NCBI GenBank assembly: GCA_021648045.1
Contig: JAKITM010000049.1
Location: 1-15,537, forward strand
Direction of reading: 5' to 3'
DNA: 15,537 nucleotides
Source of the DNA: Lysobacterales bacterium
Lineage (GTDB): Bacteria > Pseudomonadota > Gammaproteobacteria > Xanthomonadales > SZUA-36
Position 1 is the first letter of the stretch, and the number at the start of each line of letters is the position of its first letter. Positions 5,803-14,736 of this stretch are shown here, piece after piece. The notes beneath the pieces were generated by a model. It saw only the letters and a list, made by a program, of their open reading frames with translations. It ran no database searches and was not told the origin of the DNA. Position numbers and translations under genes: made by a program.

Positions 5803-8493
5803 TTAGTCCCACTCTGCCAGCAATTGATTAATTGCCTGCTTGAGGGTGTTTTGTTGTTGTTGGCTTAGTGCCTGATTATCGGTATTGCGTAATAAAAACG
5901 AATCTTCAACTCGATGACCGAAAGTGGCAATTCGTGCATCTTCAAGAATCAGTTTGTGCTCGGTAAAAAGAGCAGATAGATGAGCCAGTAAGCCGGGTTG
6001 GTCCAGGCAGGCCAGTTCCAGTCGGGTCACATTTTGTTCTTCAAGTTTTTCAAAATACAGCTCCGGCCGATCGTCAAAATAACGAAATTTACTGGGTTGT
6101 TTCTGTTTCGGCTGCGGCAGCCATTGGCGTTTATTCAGGCTAGTTTGCAGGTAGCCCTGCAAGCGCTCGGCATCCTTTTTGGAGAGGCATTTATTTTGCG
6201 TATTACTAATTTGAAAAATATCAAAACCATAGCCGTTGTGGGTGGTTAGTACACGGGCATTGAGAATATTCAATCGCATCTGGTCAAAAACCTGAATCAC
6301 CGAAGCAAACAAGCCCTGATAGTTAGGTGTGTAAATAAGAACCTCTGAATGAACCTTCTCGACCTGCGGGCGGATGGCAACCACAGTTGGATTATCACTG
6401 GCAGTGATGATCATGCGAGTCGCCCAGGCCAGTTGATTTGCACTCAGGCGTTGTAAATGTTTATCTGGAATTGATGCCCAGAATTCCCGCGCAAGCTCAT
6501 TCACAGGATTGCTACCAGCGACTCTGGCACTTACATCTTCGAGAAACCCTGTACGACTGCGGCTTTGCTGAGCATATTTAATTCTATGCGCGCTGGCCCG
6601 ATAAAGCTGCCAGAGTAGGCTGTCTTTCCAGCCGTTCCAGAGTTTCGGGCTGGTAGCGGCAATGTCTGCCATAGTTAATAAATATAAGGCATCGAGGCGT
6701 TCTCGGTTAGATACTTTATGCGTGAAGGTATTGAGTACATCTTCATCAGAAATATCCCGTCGCTGCGCGGTTATGCTCATCAGTAAGTGATTGCGCACCA
6801 ACCAAACCACTAATTCACGGCTGCTTTTATCAAGCCCGGTTTGGCGACAAAAGTCATCCGCATCAACCGCTCCCAGGGTAGAGTGGTCACCTCCACGGCC
6901 TTTGGCAATATCATGAAAAAATGCAGCCAAGTATAGAATGTTTGCTTGCGGGATGCGTTGGTATACTGCCTGTCCATGCGGGAAGCGCTGGCGATATTGA
7001 CCGTAGGCAAAGCGCCGTAGATTGCGAATCACAAACAGGGTGTGTTGGTCGACGGTATAGACATGAAACAGGTCATATTGCATGCGCCCGGTAATTTTTC
7101 CAAATACCGGTATAAATGATTCGAGCACGCCATAACGGTTCATTCGCTGTAGCTGAGTGTAAATGCCTTGTTGCTGGCTGAGTAACTGCATAAAAATGGA
7201 ATAATTTTGCGCATCGGCACGGAAATTATCATCAATTAAATGCAGGTGATTTCTGATCGAGCGAATGGTGGTTGCCCTTATGCCTTTAATTTCCGGGTGT
7301 TGTTGCAGCACCAGAAAAAGCTCCAGTAGGGCACTCGGTCTGCGAGTGAAAATATCCGCTTGTCTTATTTCCAGGTACGCCTGACGGCTCTGGAATTGCT
7401 GATCAAGGACAATTACGCTGTCTTCTTCCTGATCGAGAATTAATTCTTCACGAAACAGCTGCAATAAGCGCTCGTTCATTCGCTCTACCCGCAGGGCATT
7501 GCGATAATAGACCTGCATGAATTGTTCAACTGCAAGGTTGTTATCGTGATCGGTATAGCCGAATTTATCAGCAATTTCACGCTGATACTCGAAAGTTAAC
7601 CTATCTTCTGCACGACCGGCGAGCAAGTGTAGGGCATAGCGTACCCGCCAGATTAAATTACGGCATTCCAGCAGACGTTGAAACTCGTCTTGTTGCAGGA
7701 AGTCATGTTCTAGCAGGCCGTGCAGTGTGAGTGTATTAAAGTGTCTTTGGGTGACCCATTTGATCATCTGCAGGTCACGCAGGCCGCCGGGGCTTTTCTT
7801 GATATTGGGTTCGAGGTTAAAGGCGGTATCAAAGTATTTTTCATGCCGGATTTTTTGTTCTTGCATCTTTGCGGCAAAAAAAGTGTCTGTCGGCCACATT
7901 TTTGCGGCAGTAATCCCGGTTTTTAATTGTTGATATAAGTTTCTATCACCATCGATAATTCGTGCTTCCATCAGATTGGTAACAAATTGCACATCTTCAC
8001 TGGCATCTTCGATGCATTGACTAACAGTGCGAACACTATGGCCGGGGTTTAAACCGGCATCCCACAAAGCTCGGATAAAAGCTTCAACTTTATCGGCTTT
8101 CAACTGCGCAGCTTCTGGTAGTAAAATCAGCAAGTCAATATCGGAGTGAGGATGCAGTTCACCGCGACCAAATCCTCCAGCTGCAATTAAGCTAATTCCT
8201 GGGTGAGGGCAGTGTGTAGTCCAGATAAATAGTAATAACTGTTCAATCGCCCAGGCACGGGTCCTGACTAACACCTGGATATCCATATCGCGCCAGAAGG
8301 CGCTGGCTAACTGAGCATCGATCAGCTTGAGCAGTTGGAGTATATGCGAGTTGCCAGAGTTTTCCGAAGCTTGCAGGTTTTTCAGGCTGCTGAGAGTATC
8401 TTCGGTAAATACCAGCTCAAGCTTTTCTGGAGCTGGCAGTCGTGACGGCGCGAGCTCAGGTAATGTGGCAGATGGCATGGCTGGCGTAGGCAT
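5803..8493 (-). CDS. glnD: Bifunctional [protein-PII] uridylyltransferase / uridylyl-removing enzyme
   Basis: GlnD senses glutamine and adds or removes UMP on PII proteins (GlnB/GlnK), which controls glutamine synthetase and the NtrB/NtrC response. The 896 residues have the full architecture. The nucleotidyltransferase domain has GGFGRGE at 106-112 and SDID at 117-120 (D118, D120). A helical linker follows, then the HD hydrolase domain with H527-D528 in FFHDIAKG, and two C-terminal ACT domains that bind glutamine (about 716-790 and 822-890). No motif is damaged. The ATG at 8493 begins 10 bases after the map stop. It has no good ribosome binding site and an in-frame ATG five codons later, so the exact start is slightly uncertain and may depend on coupling to map. 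Confidence 0.96.
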   Translation of the reverse strand: MPTPAMPSATLPELAPSRLPAPEKLELVFTEDTLSSLKNLQASENSGNSHILQLLKLIDAQLASAFWRDMDIQVLVRTRAWAIEQLLLFIWTTHCPHPGISLIAAGGFGRGELHPHSDIDLLILLPEAAQLKADKVEAFIRALWDAGLNPGHSVRTVSQCIEDASEDVQFVTNLMEARIIDGDRNLYQQLKTGITAAKMWPTDTFFAAKMQEQKIRHEKYFDTAFNLEPNIKKSPGGLRDLQMIKWVTQRHFNTLTLHGLLEHDFLQQDEFQRLLECRNLIWRVRYALHLLAGRAEDRLTFEYQREIADKFGYTDHDNNLAVEQFMQVYYRNALRVERMNERLLQLFREELILDQEEDSVIVLDQQFQSRQAYLEIRQADIFTRRPSALLELFLVLQQHPEIKGIRATTIRSIRNHLHLIDDNFRADAQNYSIFMQLLSQQQGIYTQLQRMNRYGVLESFIPVFGKITGRMQYDLFHVYTVDQHTLFVIRNLRRFAYGQYRQRFPHGQAVYQRIPQANILYLAAFFHDIAKGRGGDHSTLGAVDADDFCRQTGLDKSSRELVVWLVRNHLLMSITAQRRDISDEDVLNTFTHKVSNRERLDALYLLTMADIAATSPKLWNGWKDSLLWQLYRASAHRIKYAQQSRSRTGFLEDVSARVAGSNPVNELAREFWASIPDKHLQRLSANQLAWATRMIITASDNPTVVAIRPQVEKVHSEVLIYTPNYQGLFASVIQVFDQMRLNILNARVLTTHNGYGFDIFQISNTQNKCLSKKDAERLQGYLQTSLNKRQWLPQPKQKQPSKFRYFDDRPELYFEKLEEQNVTRLELACLDQPGLLAHLSALFTEHKLILEDARIATFGHRVEDSFLLRNTDNQALSQQQQNTLKQAINQLLAEWD

Positions 8494-8503
8494 TTATTAG
8501 CCG

Positions 8504-9271
8504 TTAAAGCGCATCACCCGGCAAGCAAGTGAGAACTTCAAAGCCTGTATCGGTGACGGCAATCGTGTGTTCCCATTGTGCTGAGAGTGAGCGGTCTCGG
8601 GTTTTTACTGTCCAGTCATCACTCATCAAGCGGGTATGTTGTTTACCGGCATTGACCATCGGTTCAATGGTGAAAACCATACCGGGCTTAAGGATGACAT
8701 TATTTTGCGGGGAATCGTAATGCAATACTTGAGGCGCCTCATGGAAGACTTCGCCGATACCGTGGCCGCAGTATTCGCGTACCACCGAAAAATGGTGTGA
8801 CTCAGCATGGTCCTGTATAGCTTTGCCGATGTTGCGCAAATTCTCACCCGGTTTGATCATCTCAATCCCAAGGACCATGGCCTCATGTGCAACTTCTACC
8901 AATCGCTGCGCGCGAATCGCAGGTCTGCCGACAAAAAACATTTTTGAGGAGTCACCATGCCAACCATCCTTTATTACGGTGATATCGATATTGATGATAT
9001 CGCCGTTCTTGAGTTTTTTATTACCGGGTATGCCATGACAAACAACATCATTCAATGAAGTGCAAATCGATTTAGGAAAGCCACGATAATTCAGCGGCGC
9101 AGGGATGGCCTCCTGCTTTTCAGTAATATAGCGATGGCAGATATCATCAAGCTCAGCGGTGGTGATTCCAGCCTGAACATGTTCGCTAATCATGCGCAAA
9201 GCTTCTCCTGTTAAGCGGCCAGCAATACGCATTTTATCTATATCCGCTTTCGATTTAAGTACTATAGTCAT
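8504..9271 (-). CDS. map: Type I methionine aminopeptidase
   Basis: Map removes the initiator methionine from new proteins at the ribosome. With the ATG at 9271 the protein has 255 residues and aligns nearly residue for residue with E. coli Map. The five metal ligands are D96, D107, H170, E203 and E234, and the substrate-binding His is H79 in VCHGIP. A longer start at 9289 would add six residues (MLFRIS) lacking family similarity. The 9271 start is preferred because AGGA lies 5 bases upstream (9277-9280) and MTIVLKSKADIDKMR resembles the usual beginning. It has no zinc-binding N-terminal extension, as expected for the short class. It is the first gene of the minus-strand run and is divergent from the RND pump genes. 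Confidence 0.96.
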   Translation of the reverse strand: MTIVLKSKADIDKMRIAGRLTGEALRMISEHVQAGITTAELDDICHRYITEKQEAIPAPLNYRGFPKSICTSLNDVVCHGIPGNKKLKNGDIINIDITVIKDGWHGDSSKMFFVGRPAIRAQRLVEVAHEAMVLGIEMIKPGENLRNIGKAIQDHAESHHFSVVREYCGHGIGEVFHEAPQVLHYDSPQNNVILKPGMVFTIEPMVNAGKQHTRLMSDDWTVKTRDRSLSAQWEHTIAVTDTGFEVLTCLPGDAL

Positions 9272-9381
9272 TGAAATCCTGAATAACATGTCTAATGGGC
9301 TAGGACAGCGTTGGCTTAGCCTGCGATAATAAGGCTTGATTTTACCGAATTTTCTTTATTTATGTTGCTCAGGCTGTGAAA
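9272..9381. promoter_or_regulatory. Divergent promoter region between map and the RND pump genes
   Basis: These 110 bases separate two outward-facing operons and must hold both promoters unless transcription enters from elsewhere. On the minus strand TAAAAT (9339-9344) is a good -10 candidate for map, though its -35 is poor. On the plus strand TTGATT (9336-9341) could be a -35 for the pump genes, with only an AT-rich weak -10 near 9357-9364. The inverted repeat AGCCT (9318-9322) and AGGCT (9332-9336), beside GGCTTAGCC at 9313-9321, could be an operator. All individual elements are tentative. Confidence 0.4.
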
Positions 9382-10695
9382 ATGCAAAAAATTCCGACAT
9401 TCCTGCTTCCCATTCTAGTCATTGTACTGGCATCTGTAATGGCCTTTGTAGTCTTTCCGCAATTTAAAGCTCCCCCGGAGCAGCATACCGTTGAGAAAAA
9501 AGCACTGCTGGTTGAAGCACAGTTTGTGGAGCGCCGATCGTTGAATTTTATGGTTGAGTCTCAGGGTGTGGTTAAGCCGCGCACCCAGACCACTATGGCT
9601 GCAGAGGTTTCCGGGAAAATTACTAGTGTTTCTAGCCGCTTTATCACTGGCGGTTTTTTAAATAAGGGTGAGGTGTTACTGGAGATTGATCCCAGCGATT
9701 ACCGGGTAGGTGTAAAACTGGCAGAGGCCACTCTAGCTTCCCGCAAAGCTCAGTTTTCATCTGAGAAAGCCCGTTCTGAGCAGGCGCTTAAAGATTGGCA
9801 GCGACTCAACAGCAATTCAGGAAAACCTAATGATTTGGTGCTGCGTTTGCCGCAGTTGGCGGAAGCTAAAGCCAATGTCAGGGCTGCGGAAGCCGATCTT
9901 GAACGCGCCATAAGGAATTTAGAACGAACCAAAATACGCATGCCTTATGCTGGAATGGTGCGCGAGAAGAGGGTGGATATTGGCCAGTTTGTTAGCCCGG
10001 GCACACCATTAGGTACTATGTTTGCTGTGGATATGGTAGAAATTAGATTGCCGGTGACCAGCGAAGAACTACTGTTTATAAACCTGCCGGCGTTCAGTGA
10101 AATCTCGAGTGCATCGCGGCCTCAAGTAACCCTTAGCAGCAATACGCGCGGTGAAGTGACGAGCTGGCAGGCAGAGCTGGTACGCAGTGAAGGGGTTGTG
10201 GATGAAAAGTCACGACAAATTTATCTGGTGGCACAAATTATGGATCCTTATGGTTTGTTGGGGCAAAGCCAGCAGCCACCATTGTCTATAGGCACATTCC
10301 TAAGCGCACAAATTGAAGGAAAGTTAGTTGATAACCTGTTTGTTATTCCACGGCACGCTTTAACCAACGGTAACCAACTGATGGTTGTTTCTACGGAAAA
10401 CCGACTTGAATTTCGTCAAGTTGAGGTGGTGCGGAGTACGCCCAAAGAGGTGTACATTAGCAGTGGCTTGAATAACGGTGATCGGGTTATTTCCACTTCA
10501 CTTGCGACCCCGGTTGAGGGCATGCCGCTGCGTGTTAATGATGTGCCTGCTGAGGTCGAGGCGGTGGAAGGTGATGTTTGGTTGGGGGATGATTCACAGG
10601 AAACTAGCGTGGCTGAAGATCCCTACCTGTTGCTAGATATCGTTACTGATAGTGAACAAACCCTATCAGCAGAAGCTGAAGGTGGAGACACTTAA
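9382..10695 (+). CDS. RND efflux membrane fusion protein (HlyD/AcrA-like periplasmic adaptor)
   Basis: This is the adaptor that links an RND permease to an outer-membrane channel. The 437 residues begin with an uncleaved-looking membrane anchor (about 6-26, no lipobox Cys). Two lipoyl half-motifs follow (about 66-104 and 184-217), split by an alpha-helical hairpin (108-182, rich in A, E, K and R), then a beta-barrel (218-330) and a membrane-proximal domain to about 387. The last 48 residues are a very acidic tail with 15 Asp/Glu and no Lys or Arg, absent from classic AcrA. The ATG at 9382 is preferred over a GTG at 9376 because AGG at 9371-9373 is 8 bases from the ATG and only 2 from the GTG. 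It overlaps the permease gene by 1 base (TAATG). The substrate cannot be told. Confidence 0.9.
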   Translation: MQKIPTFLLPILVIVLASVMAFVVFPQFKAPPEQHTVEKKALLVEAQFVERRSLNFMVESQGVVKPRTQTTMAAEVSGKITSVSSRFITGGFLNKGEVLLEIDPSDYRVGVKLAEATLASRKAQFSSEKARSEQALKDWQRLNSNSGKPNDLVLRLPQLAEAKANVRAAEADLERAIRNLERTKIRMPYAGMVREKRVDIGQFVSPGTPLGTMFAVDMVEIRLPVTSEELLFINLPAFSEISSASRPQVTLSSNTRGEVTSWQAELVRSEGVVDEKSRQIYLVAQIMDPYGLLGQSQQPPLSIGTFLSAQIEGKLVDNLFVIPRHALTNGNQLMVVSTENRLEFRQVEVVRSTPKEVYISSGLNNGDRVISTSLATPVEGMPLRVNDVPAEVEAVEGDVWLGDDSQETSVAEDPYLLLDIVTDSEQTLSAEAEGGDT

Positions 10696-13600
10696 TGCCA
10701 GAGCGAAATTGGTATCAGGCCATTATCGCCTGGTTTGCACATAACTCAGTTGCCGCCAATCTGCTAATGGTCTGCTTGCTGGGTGGCGGTATTTGGTCGG
10801 CCTACAATATCAAGAAAGAAATTTTCCCTAAACTGGATACTAATATGATAAATATCCAGGTTGCTTATTTAGGTGCTGCGCCATCTGAAGTAGAGGCGGG
10901 GGTAAGCATAAAGATTGAAGAAGCCATTGAGGATGTTGAGGGTATTGAGGAGATTATATCCTTTGCGCGTGAGGGCATGGGTTCGGTAAGGGTTGAGGTA
11001 TCTTCAGGCTATGACACTTTGGAGGTGCTAGACAAAATCAAGCTGCGTATCGATAGCATCTCTACATTTCCGGCAGAAACAGAAAAGCCTGTTATTTCTA
11101 AAACGGATCCATCCCACGAAGTGATGTGGATTTCTATAACCGGTGATATTAGCGAGCGCAGTTTAAAGGAATTTGCGAAAACCATTCGCGATCAAATCGT
11201 CAGCCAAACAATGGCCTCCAAAGTGCAGGTGGTTGGCGCGCGCACTTATGAAATCAGTATTTATGTTACTGAAGAAACTTTACAAGAGTATGGCCTTACT
11301 TTGGCAGAAGTGGCGGAATCAATTCGCCGCGGCTCACTCGACTTACCCGGCGGTTCTATCAAGACCGAAGCCGGTGACATTTTGGTTCGCACCAAGGGCC
11401 AGGCATACACTGGGCTGGATTTTGAAAAAATTATTGTGCGCACCAATGCCGATGGCTCGCGTCTTCGCGTTAGTGATATCGCAGTGGTCAACGATGGCTT
11501 TATTGAACGCGACCACTACTCACGATTTAATGGCAAAGCAGCCGTTTCTATTCGCGTTCTGGCGGTTGGAAATCAAAGTGAATTAGAGCTGGCAAAACAG
11601 GTTAAAGAGTATATTGACAGCATCCAGTCGGAGTTACCGGAGGGAGTGAAACTTGCCTATTGGGCAGATGTTTCTTACTACCTTAAAGGTCGGCTGGATA
11701 TGATGAACAAGAATTTGCTTTTCGGTGCATTTTTGGTGTTTGCGGTGCTGGCGTTATTTCTGCGCTTAAAACTGGCTTTCTGGGTAATGGTTGGCCTGCC
11801 GGTTGCCTTTATGGGCGCTTTGTGGGCATTGCAGGTTCCAGGAGTCAGTATTAATTTGCTGAGCCTGTTTGGGTTTATTTTGGTGCTTGGAATAGTAGTA
11901 GATGATGCCATTGTTATTGGTGAAAGTGTTTATAGCAATATCCGCGAGAAAGGTCACTCGGAGGAAGCTGTAGTTGAAGGGGTGATGAAAGTTGCAGTTC
12001 CAGCAACATTCGGTGTATTGACCACGATTGCTGCTTTCTTGCCAATTCTATTGGTTTCGGGAGTTTCAGGTCAGATGTTTGCGGCCATTGGCTGGGTGGT
12101 CATCTTATGCCTGCTGTTTTCCATAGTGGAGTCAAAACTTATTCTGCCAGCGCATTTAGCGCATATGAAAATAAAACCCCCGAATATGGACAATCCACTG
12201 GTAAGATTCCAGCGGTTCTTTGCTGAAGGCTTGCATAGCTTTGCGGATAACAGCTATGCGCCAATGTTGGAACGCTCGTTGAAGCGGCCCTATCTTACTT
12301 TGGCTTCATTTGTAGCGATTTTTATACTCTCCATTGGCTTAATTACCGGCGGCTTTTTGCGGGTGGTGATTTTCCCGGACTTTGCCGGGGATTTCATCAT
12401 GGTAGATTTGGAAATGAATGATGGTACTTCTGCTAACGAAACCCACCGGGCCATGCAGAAAGTCACCGATGCCATCAGGCTGGTTGACCAGCAAATGAGC
12501 GCAGAAATCGGCCGCGACTCAGGCGCGATACTGGATACTGTTTTTTCCTGGTCGGGGCGTGATACCGGTGGCGATATCGTTGTCGAGTTGGTTAAGGGTG
12601 ATGAATATATTATTGATGCACCAGAAGTTACCCGGCGTTGGCGGGAAGAAGTAGGTGAGATCCCCGGAATTCAACAACTAAGCTTCAGTAGCCCAGCAGG
12701 GCCTGGCACTGGCGGGCCTGCGGTTGCTTTCAGATTAATCAGTAACAACAACACACAAATGCGCGCCGCAGCTTACGATCTAGAACAAAAAATTCGGGAA
12801 TACGATGGTATAAATGATGTGCGCAATTCCTTTGAAGGCGGTGCCCGGGAAATCAAACTACATATTCGCCCTGAGGCACAGGCACTAGGCCTGAGTCTTT
12901 CTGACCTTGCCCAGCAGGTACGCCAGGGCTTTTATGGTGAAGAAATCCAACGCATTCAGCGCGGTCAGGACGAAGTTAAAGTTATGGTGCGTTATCCTGT
13001 TGAAAAGCGAAATTCAGTAGGCTATTTGGAAGCAATGCGGATTCGAACCCCAGCAGGGGATGAGATTCCTTTTAGTACTGTTGCCGATATTGAAATGACT
13101 TCAGCACCGACGGTTATTCGCCGCTTCAATAGCGAGCGCTCGATTACCATTAGCGCCGAAGTGGATAAAGAAATAGCTGAGCCGGGTAAAATCGCGGAAG
13201 ATATCAGAGAAAACTTCATGCCGGAGTTGCTGGCCAGTTATCCGGATGTCAGATATCGCCTAGATGGTGCTACTGCGGCCGAGAAGGATACTGTTGCTGA
13301 CCTGATTAATGGTGGGATATTGGCTTTATTTCTGATCTATGCGCTTATGGCAATTCCATTGCGCTCATATCTACAGCCGTTATTGATTATGTCGGTCATT
13401 CCATTCGGTATTATTGGTGCATTGTTTGGGCATTGGATATTAGACCTTGATGTCAGTATGTTGTCCATACTAGGCATAATTGCCCTAGGTGGGGTAGTGG
13501 TTAATGATAGTTTGATTCTGGTGGACTTTGTGAATCGCGGCAGACGCGAAGGCTTAACTGCAATTGCTGCGGCCAAAAAAGCGGCAAGAAGCCGATTCCG

Positions 13601-13847
13601 GGCTATTTTACTTACCTCATTAACAACTTTCCTCGGGCTGGTGCCAATAATCTTGTTTGAGAACAGCTTGCAAGCTCAGGCGATTATTCCAATGGCTACC
13701 TCATTGGCGTTCGGGATACTATTTGCTACAGTCATTACATTATTCTTGATCCCCACGCTGTATCTAATCCAGGAAGACTGGTTACACTTTATGCGGCGTT
13801 TATTGCGACGCGATGATTTATCCAAACCGGTCATCGAAGAGGCTTAG
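10695..13847 (+). CDS. RND efflux permease (HAE1-like inner-membrane proton antiporter)
   Basis: This is the 1050-residue proton-driven pump subunit of a tripartite efflux system. It has the typical duplicated plan: TM1 near 12-32, a large periplasmic loop, TM2-6 (about 340-485), TM7 near 545, a second large loop and TM8-12 (about 865-1030). The TM4 proton-relay acids are present (D403-D404 in GIVVDDAIVIGE). In TM10 the position of the AcrB relay lysine is Asn (N937-D938 in GVVVNDSLIL), while the following Arg and Thr (SRFRAILLTS) are kept. GGAG (10684-10687) lies 7 bases before the ATG. No outer-membrane partner gene is present, so a TolC-like channel from elsewhere is likely. It belongs to the broad HAE-type group, not the heavy-metal group; drug specificity is not predictable. 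Confidence 0.92.
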   Translation: MPERNWYQAIIAWFAHNSVAANLLMVCLLGGGIWSAYNIKKEIFPKLDTNMINIQVAYLGAAPSEVEAGVSIKIEEAIEDVEGIEEIISFAREGMGSVRVEVSSGYDTLEVLDKIKLRIDSISTFPAETEKPVISKTDPSHEVMWISITGDISERSLKEFAKTIRDQIVSQTMASKVQVVGARTYEISIYVTEETLQEYGLTLAEVAESIRRGSLDLPGGSIKTEAGDILVRTKGQAYTGLDFEKIIVRTNADGSRLRVSDIAVVNDGFIERDHYSRFNGKAAVSIRVLAVGNQSELELAKQVKEYIDSIQSELPEGVKLAYWADVSYYLKGRLDMMNKNLLFGAFLVFAVLALFLRLKLAFWVMVGLPVAFMGALWALQVPGVSINLLSLFGFILVLGIVVDDAIVIGESVYSNIREKGHSEEAVVEGVMKVAVPATFGVLTTIAAFLPILLVSGVSGQMFAAIGWVVILCLLFSIVESKLILPAHLAHMKIKPPNMDNPLVRFQRFFAEGLHSFADNSYAPMLERSLKRPYLTLASFVAIFILSIGLITGGFLRVVIFPDFAGDFIMVDLEMNDGTSANETHRAMQKVTDAIRLVDQQMSAEIGRDSGAILDTVFSWSGRDTGGDIVVELVKGDEYIIDAPEVTRRWREEVGEIPGIQQLSFSSPAGPGTGGPAVAFRLISNNNTQMRAAAYDLEQKIREYDGINDVRNSFEGGAREIKLHIRPEAQALGLSLSDLAQQVRQGFYGEEIQRIQRGQDEVKVMVRYPVEKRNSVGYLEAMRIRTPAGDEIPFSTVADIEMTSAPTVIRRFNSERSITISAEVDKEIAEPGKIAEDIRENFMPELLASYPDVRYRLDGATAAEKDTVADLINGGILALFLIYALMAIPLRSYLQPLLIMSVIPFGIIGALFGHWILDLDVSMLSILGIIALGGVVVNDSLILVDFVNRGRREGLTAIAAAKKAARSRFRAILLTSLTTFLGLVPIILFENSLQAQAIIPMATSLAFGILFATVITLFLIPTLYLIQEDWLHFMRRLLRRDDLSKPVIEEA

Positions 13848-13853
13848 GCTGAA

Positions 13854-14732
13854 ATGCCGAGTGTGCGGGATGTGTTAATCGAGGCTCGTCAAAAACTGTC
13901 GAGCCTGCAGGTTGAAGCTGCTAGCAACTCTTCTGGTAATGCATCAACTTCTAGCCTCGATGCCGAACTATTGTTAGCAGAGGTGATGCAGGTCGGCCGG
14001 TCATTTTTTTATTCTGACCCTAATGCTGAACCCAGCTGGGCACAACTTGAGGATTTTCAGCAATTGCTGCAACGCAGGCTGGGTGGGGAACCGGTTGCCT
14101 ATCTGCTCGGCCGACAGGAGTTTTGGTCTTTGGTGCTGAAAGTAAACGCGGCAACCCTGATCCCGCGCCCTGAAACCGAGCTTCTGGTCGAGTTAACTCT
14201 AGCAAAGCTGGATTCCACTGAGAGCTGTCGCATAGCCGACTTAGGAACCGGTAGCGGGGCCATTGCCCTAGCTTTGGCGAGTGAGAGGCCCGGATGGCAA
14301 ATTACCGCCACTGACATCAGTGCTGAGGCACTCAAAGTGGCCGAAGAAAACCGCCAGGCTCACCATCTGGAAAATGTTATCTTGCGGCAAGGGGAATGGT
14401 TGTCAGCACTGCAGGGAAAATTCCACGCTGTGGTCTCCAATCCACCTTATATTGCCGCTGCCGATCCGCATCTGAGCTCAGGCAATATTCGTTTTGAACC
14501 CGAGTTGGCATTAACCCCAGGTGCTGATGGGCTGGCCTCATTCCGGCAGATTTCAGCCCAGGCTGGAGATTACCTGTTGCCGGGAGGCTGGCTTTTATTT
14601 GAGCATGGTTTTGATCAGGCGGATCAAGTTCAATGTATGTTACTGGCGGCTGGCATGGACAATATCGAAACACTGCAAGATCTTGAAGGGCTGGATCGGG
14701 TTACAATTGGGCAATACTTAGAGCGCGGATAA
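13854..14732 (+). CDS. prmC: Peptide chain release factor N5-glutamine methyltransferase
   Basis: PrmC (HemK) methylates the Gln of the GGQ motif in RF1 and RF2 using S-adenosylmethionine, raising termination efficiency. The 292-residue protein has an N-terminal helical domain that binds the release factor (about 1-95), then REFWSL-like and NAATLIPRPETE segments (88-109). The SAM-binding motif DLGTGSGAIAL is at 129-139 and the catalytic NPPY at 196-199. Similarity to E. coli PrmC, including RFEPELAL and the VTIGQY end, separates it from the related PrmB. A short Ser/Ala/Asn-rich insertion lies at 20-34. It starts 6 bases after the RND permease stop and ends 4 bases before the WYL regulator. 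prfA, its usual neighbour, is not in the window. Confidence 0.95.
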   Translation: MPSVRDVLIEARQKLSSLQVEAASNSSGNASTSSLDAELLLAEVMQVGRSFFYSDPNAEPSWAQLEDFQQLLQRRLGGEPVAYLLGRQEFWSLVLKVNAATLIPRPETELLVELTLAKLDSTESCRIADLGTGSGAIALALASERPGWQITATDISAEALKVAEENRQAHHLENVILRQGEWLSALQGKFHAVVSNPPYIAAADPHLSSGNIRFEPELALTPGADGLASFRQISAQAGDYLLPGGWLLFEHGFDQADQVQCMLLAAGMDNIETLQDLEGLDRVTIGQYLERG

Positions 14733-14736
14733 AATA

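Noticed and set aside
8504..9289. Longer start for map with six extra residues
   Set aside because: The extra MLFRIS has no family similarity, and the AGGA site is correctly spaced only for the ATG at 9271.
11173..11586. 137-codon plus-strand frame inside the RND permease gene
   Set aside because: It is an out-of-frame shadow of a well-supported permease sequence, with no family resemblance.
13854..14732. PrmB (ribosomal protein L3 methyltransferase) instead of PrmC
   Set aside because: The REFWSL, LIPRPETE and RFEPELAL segments and the C-terminal VTIGQY match PrmC better than PrmB.
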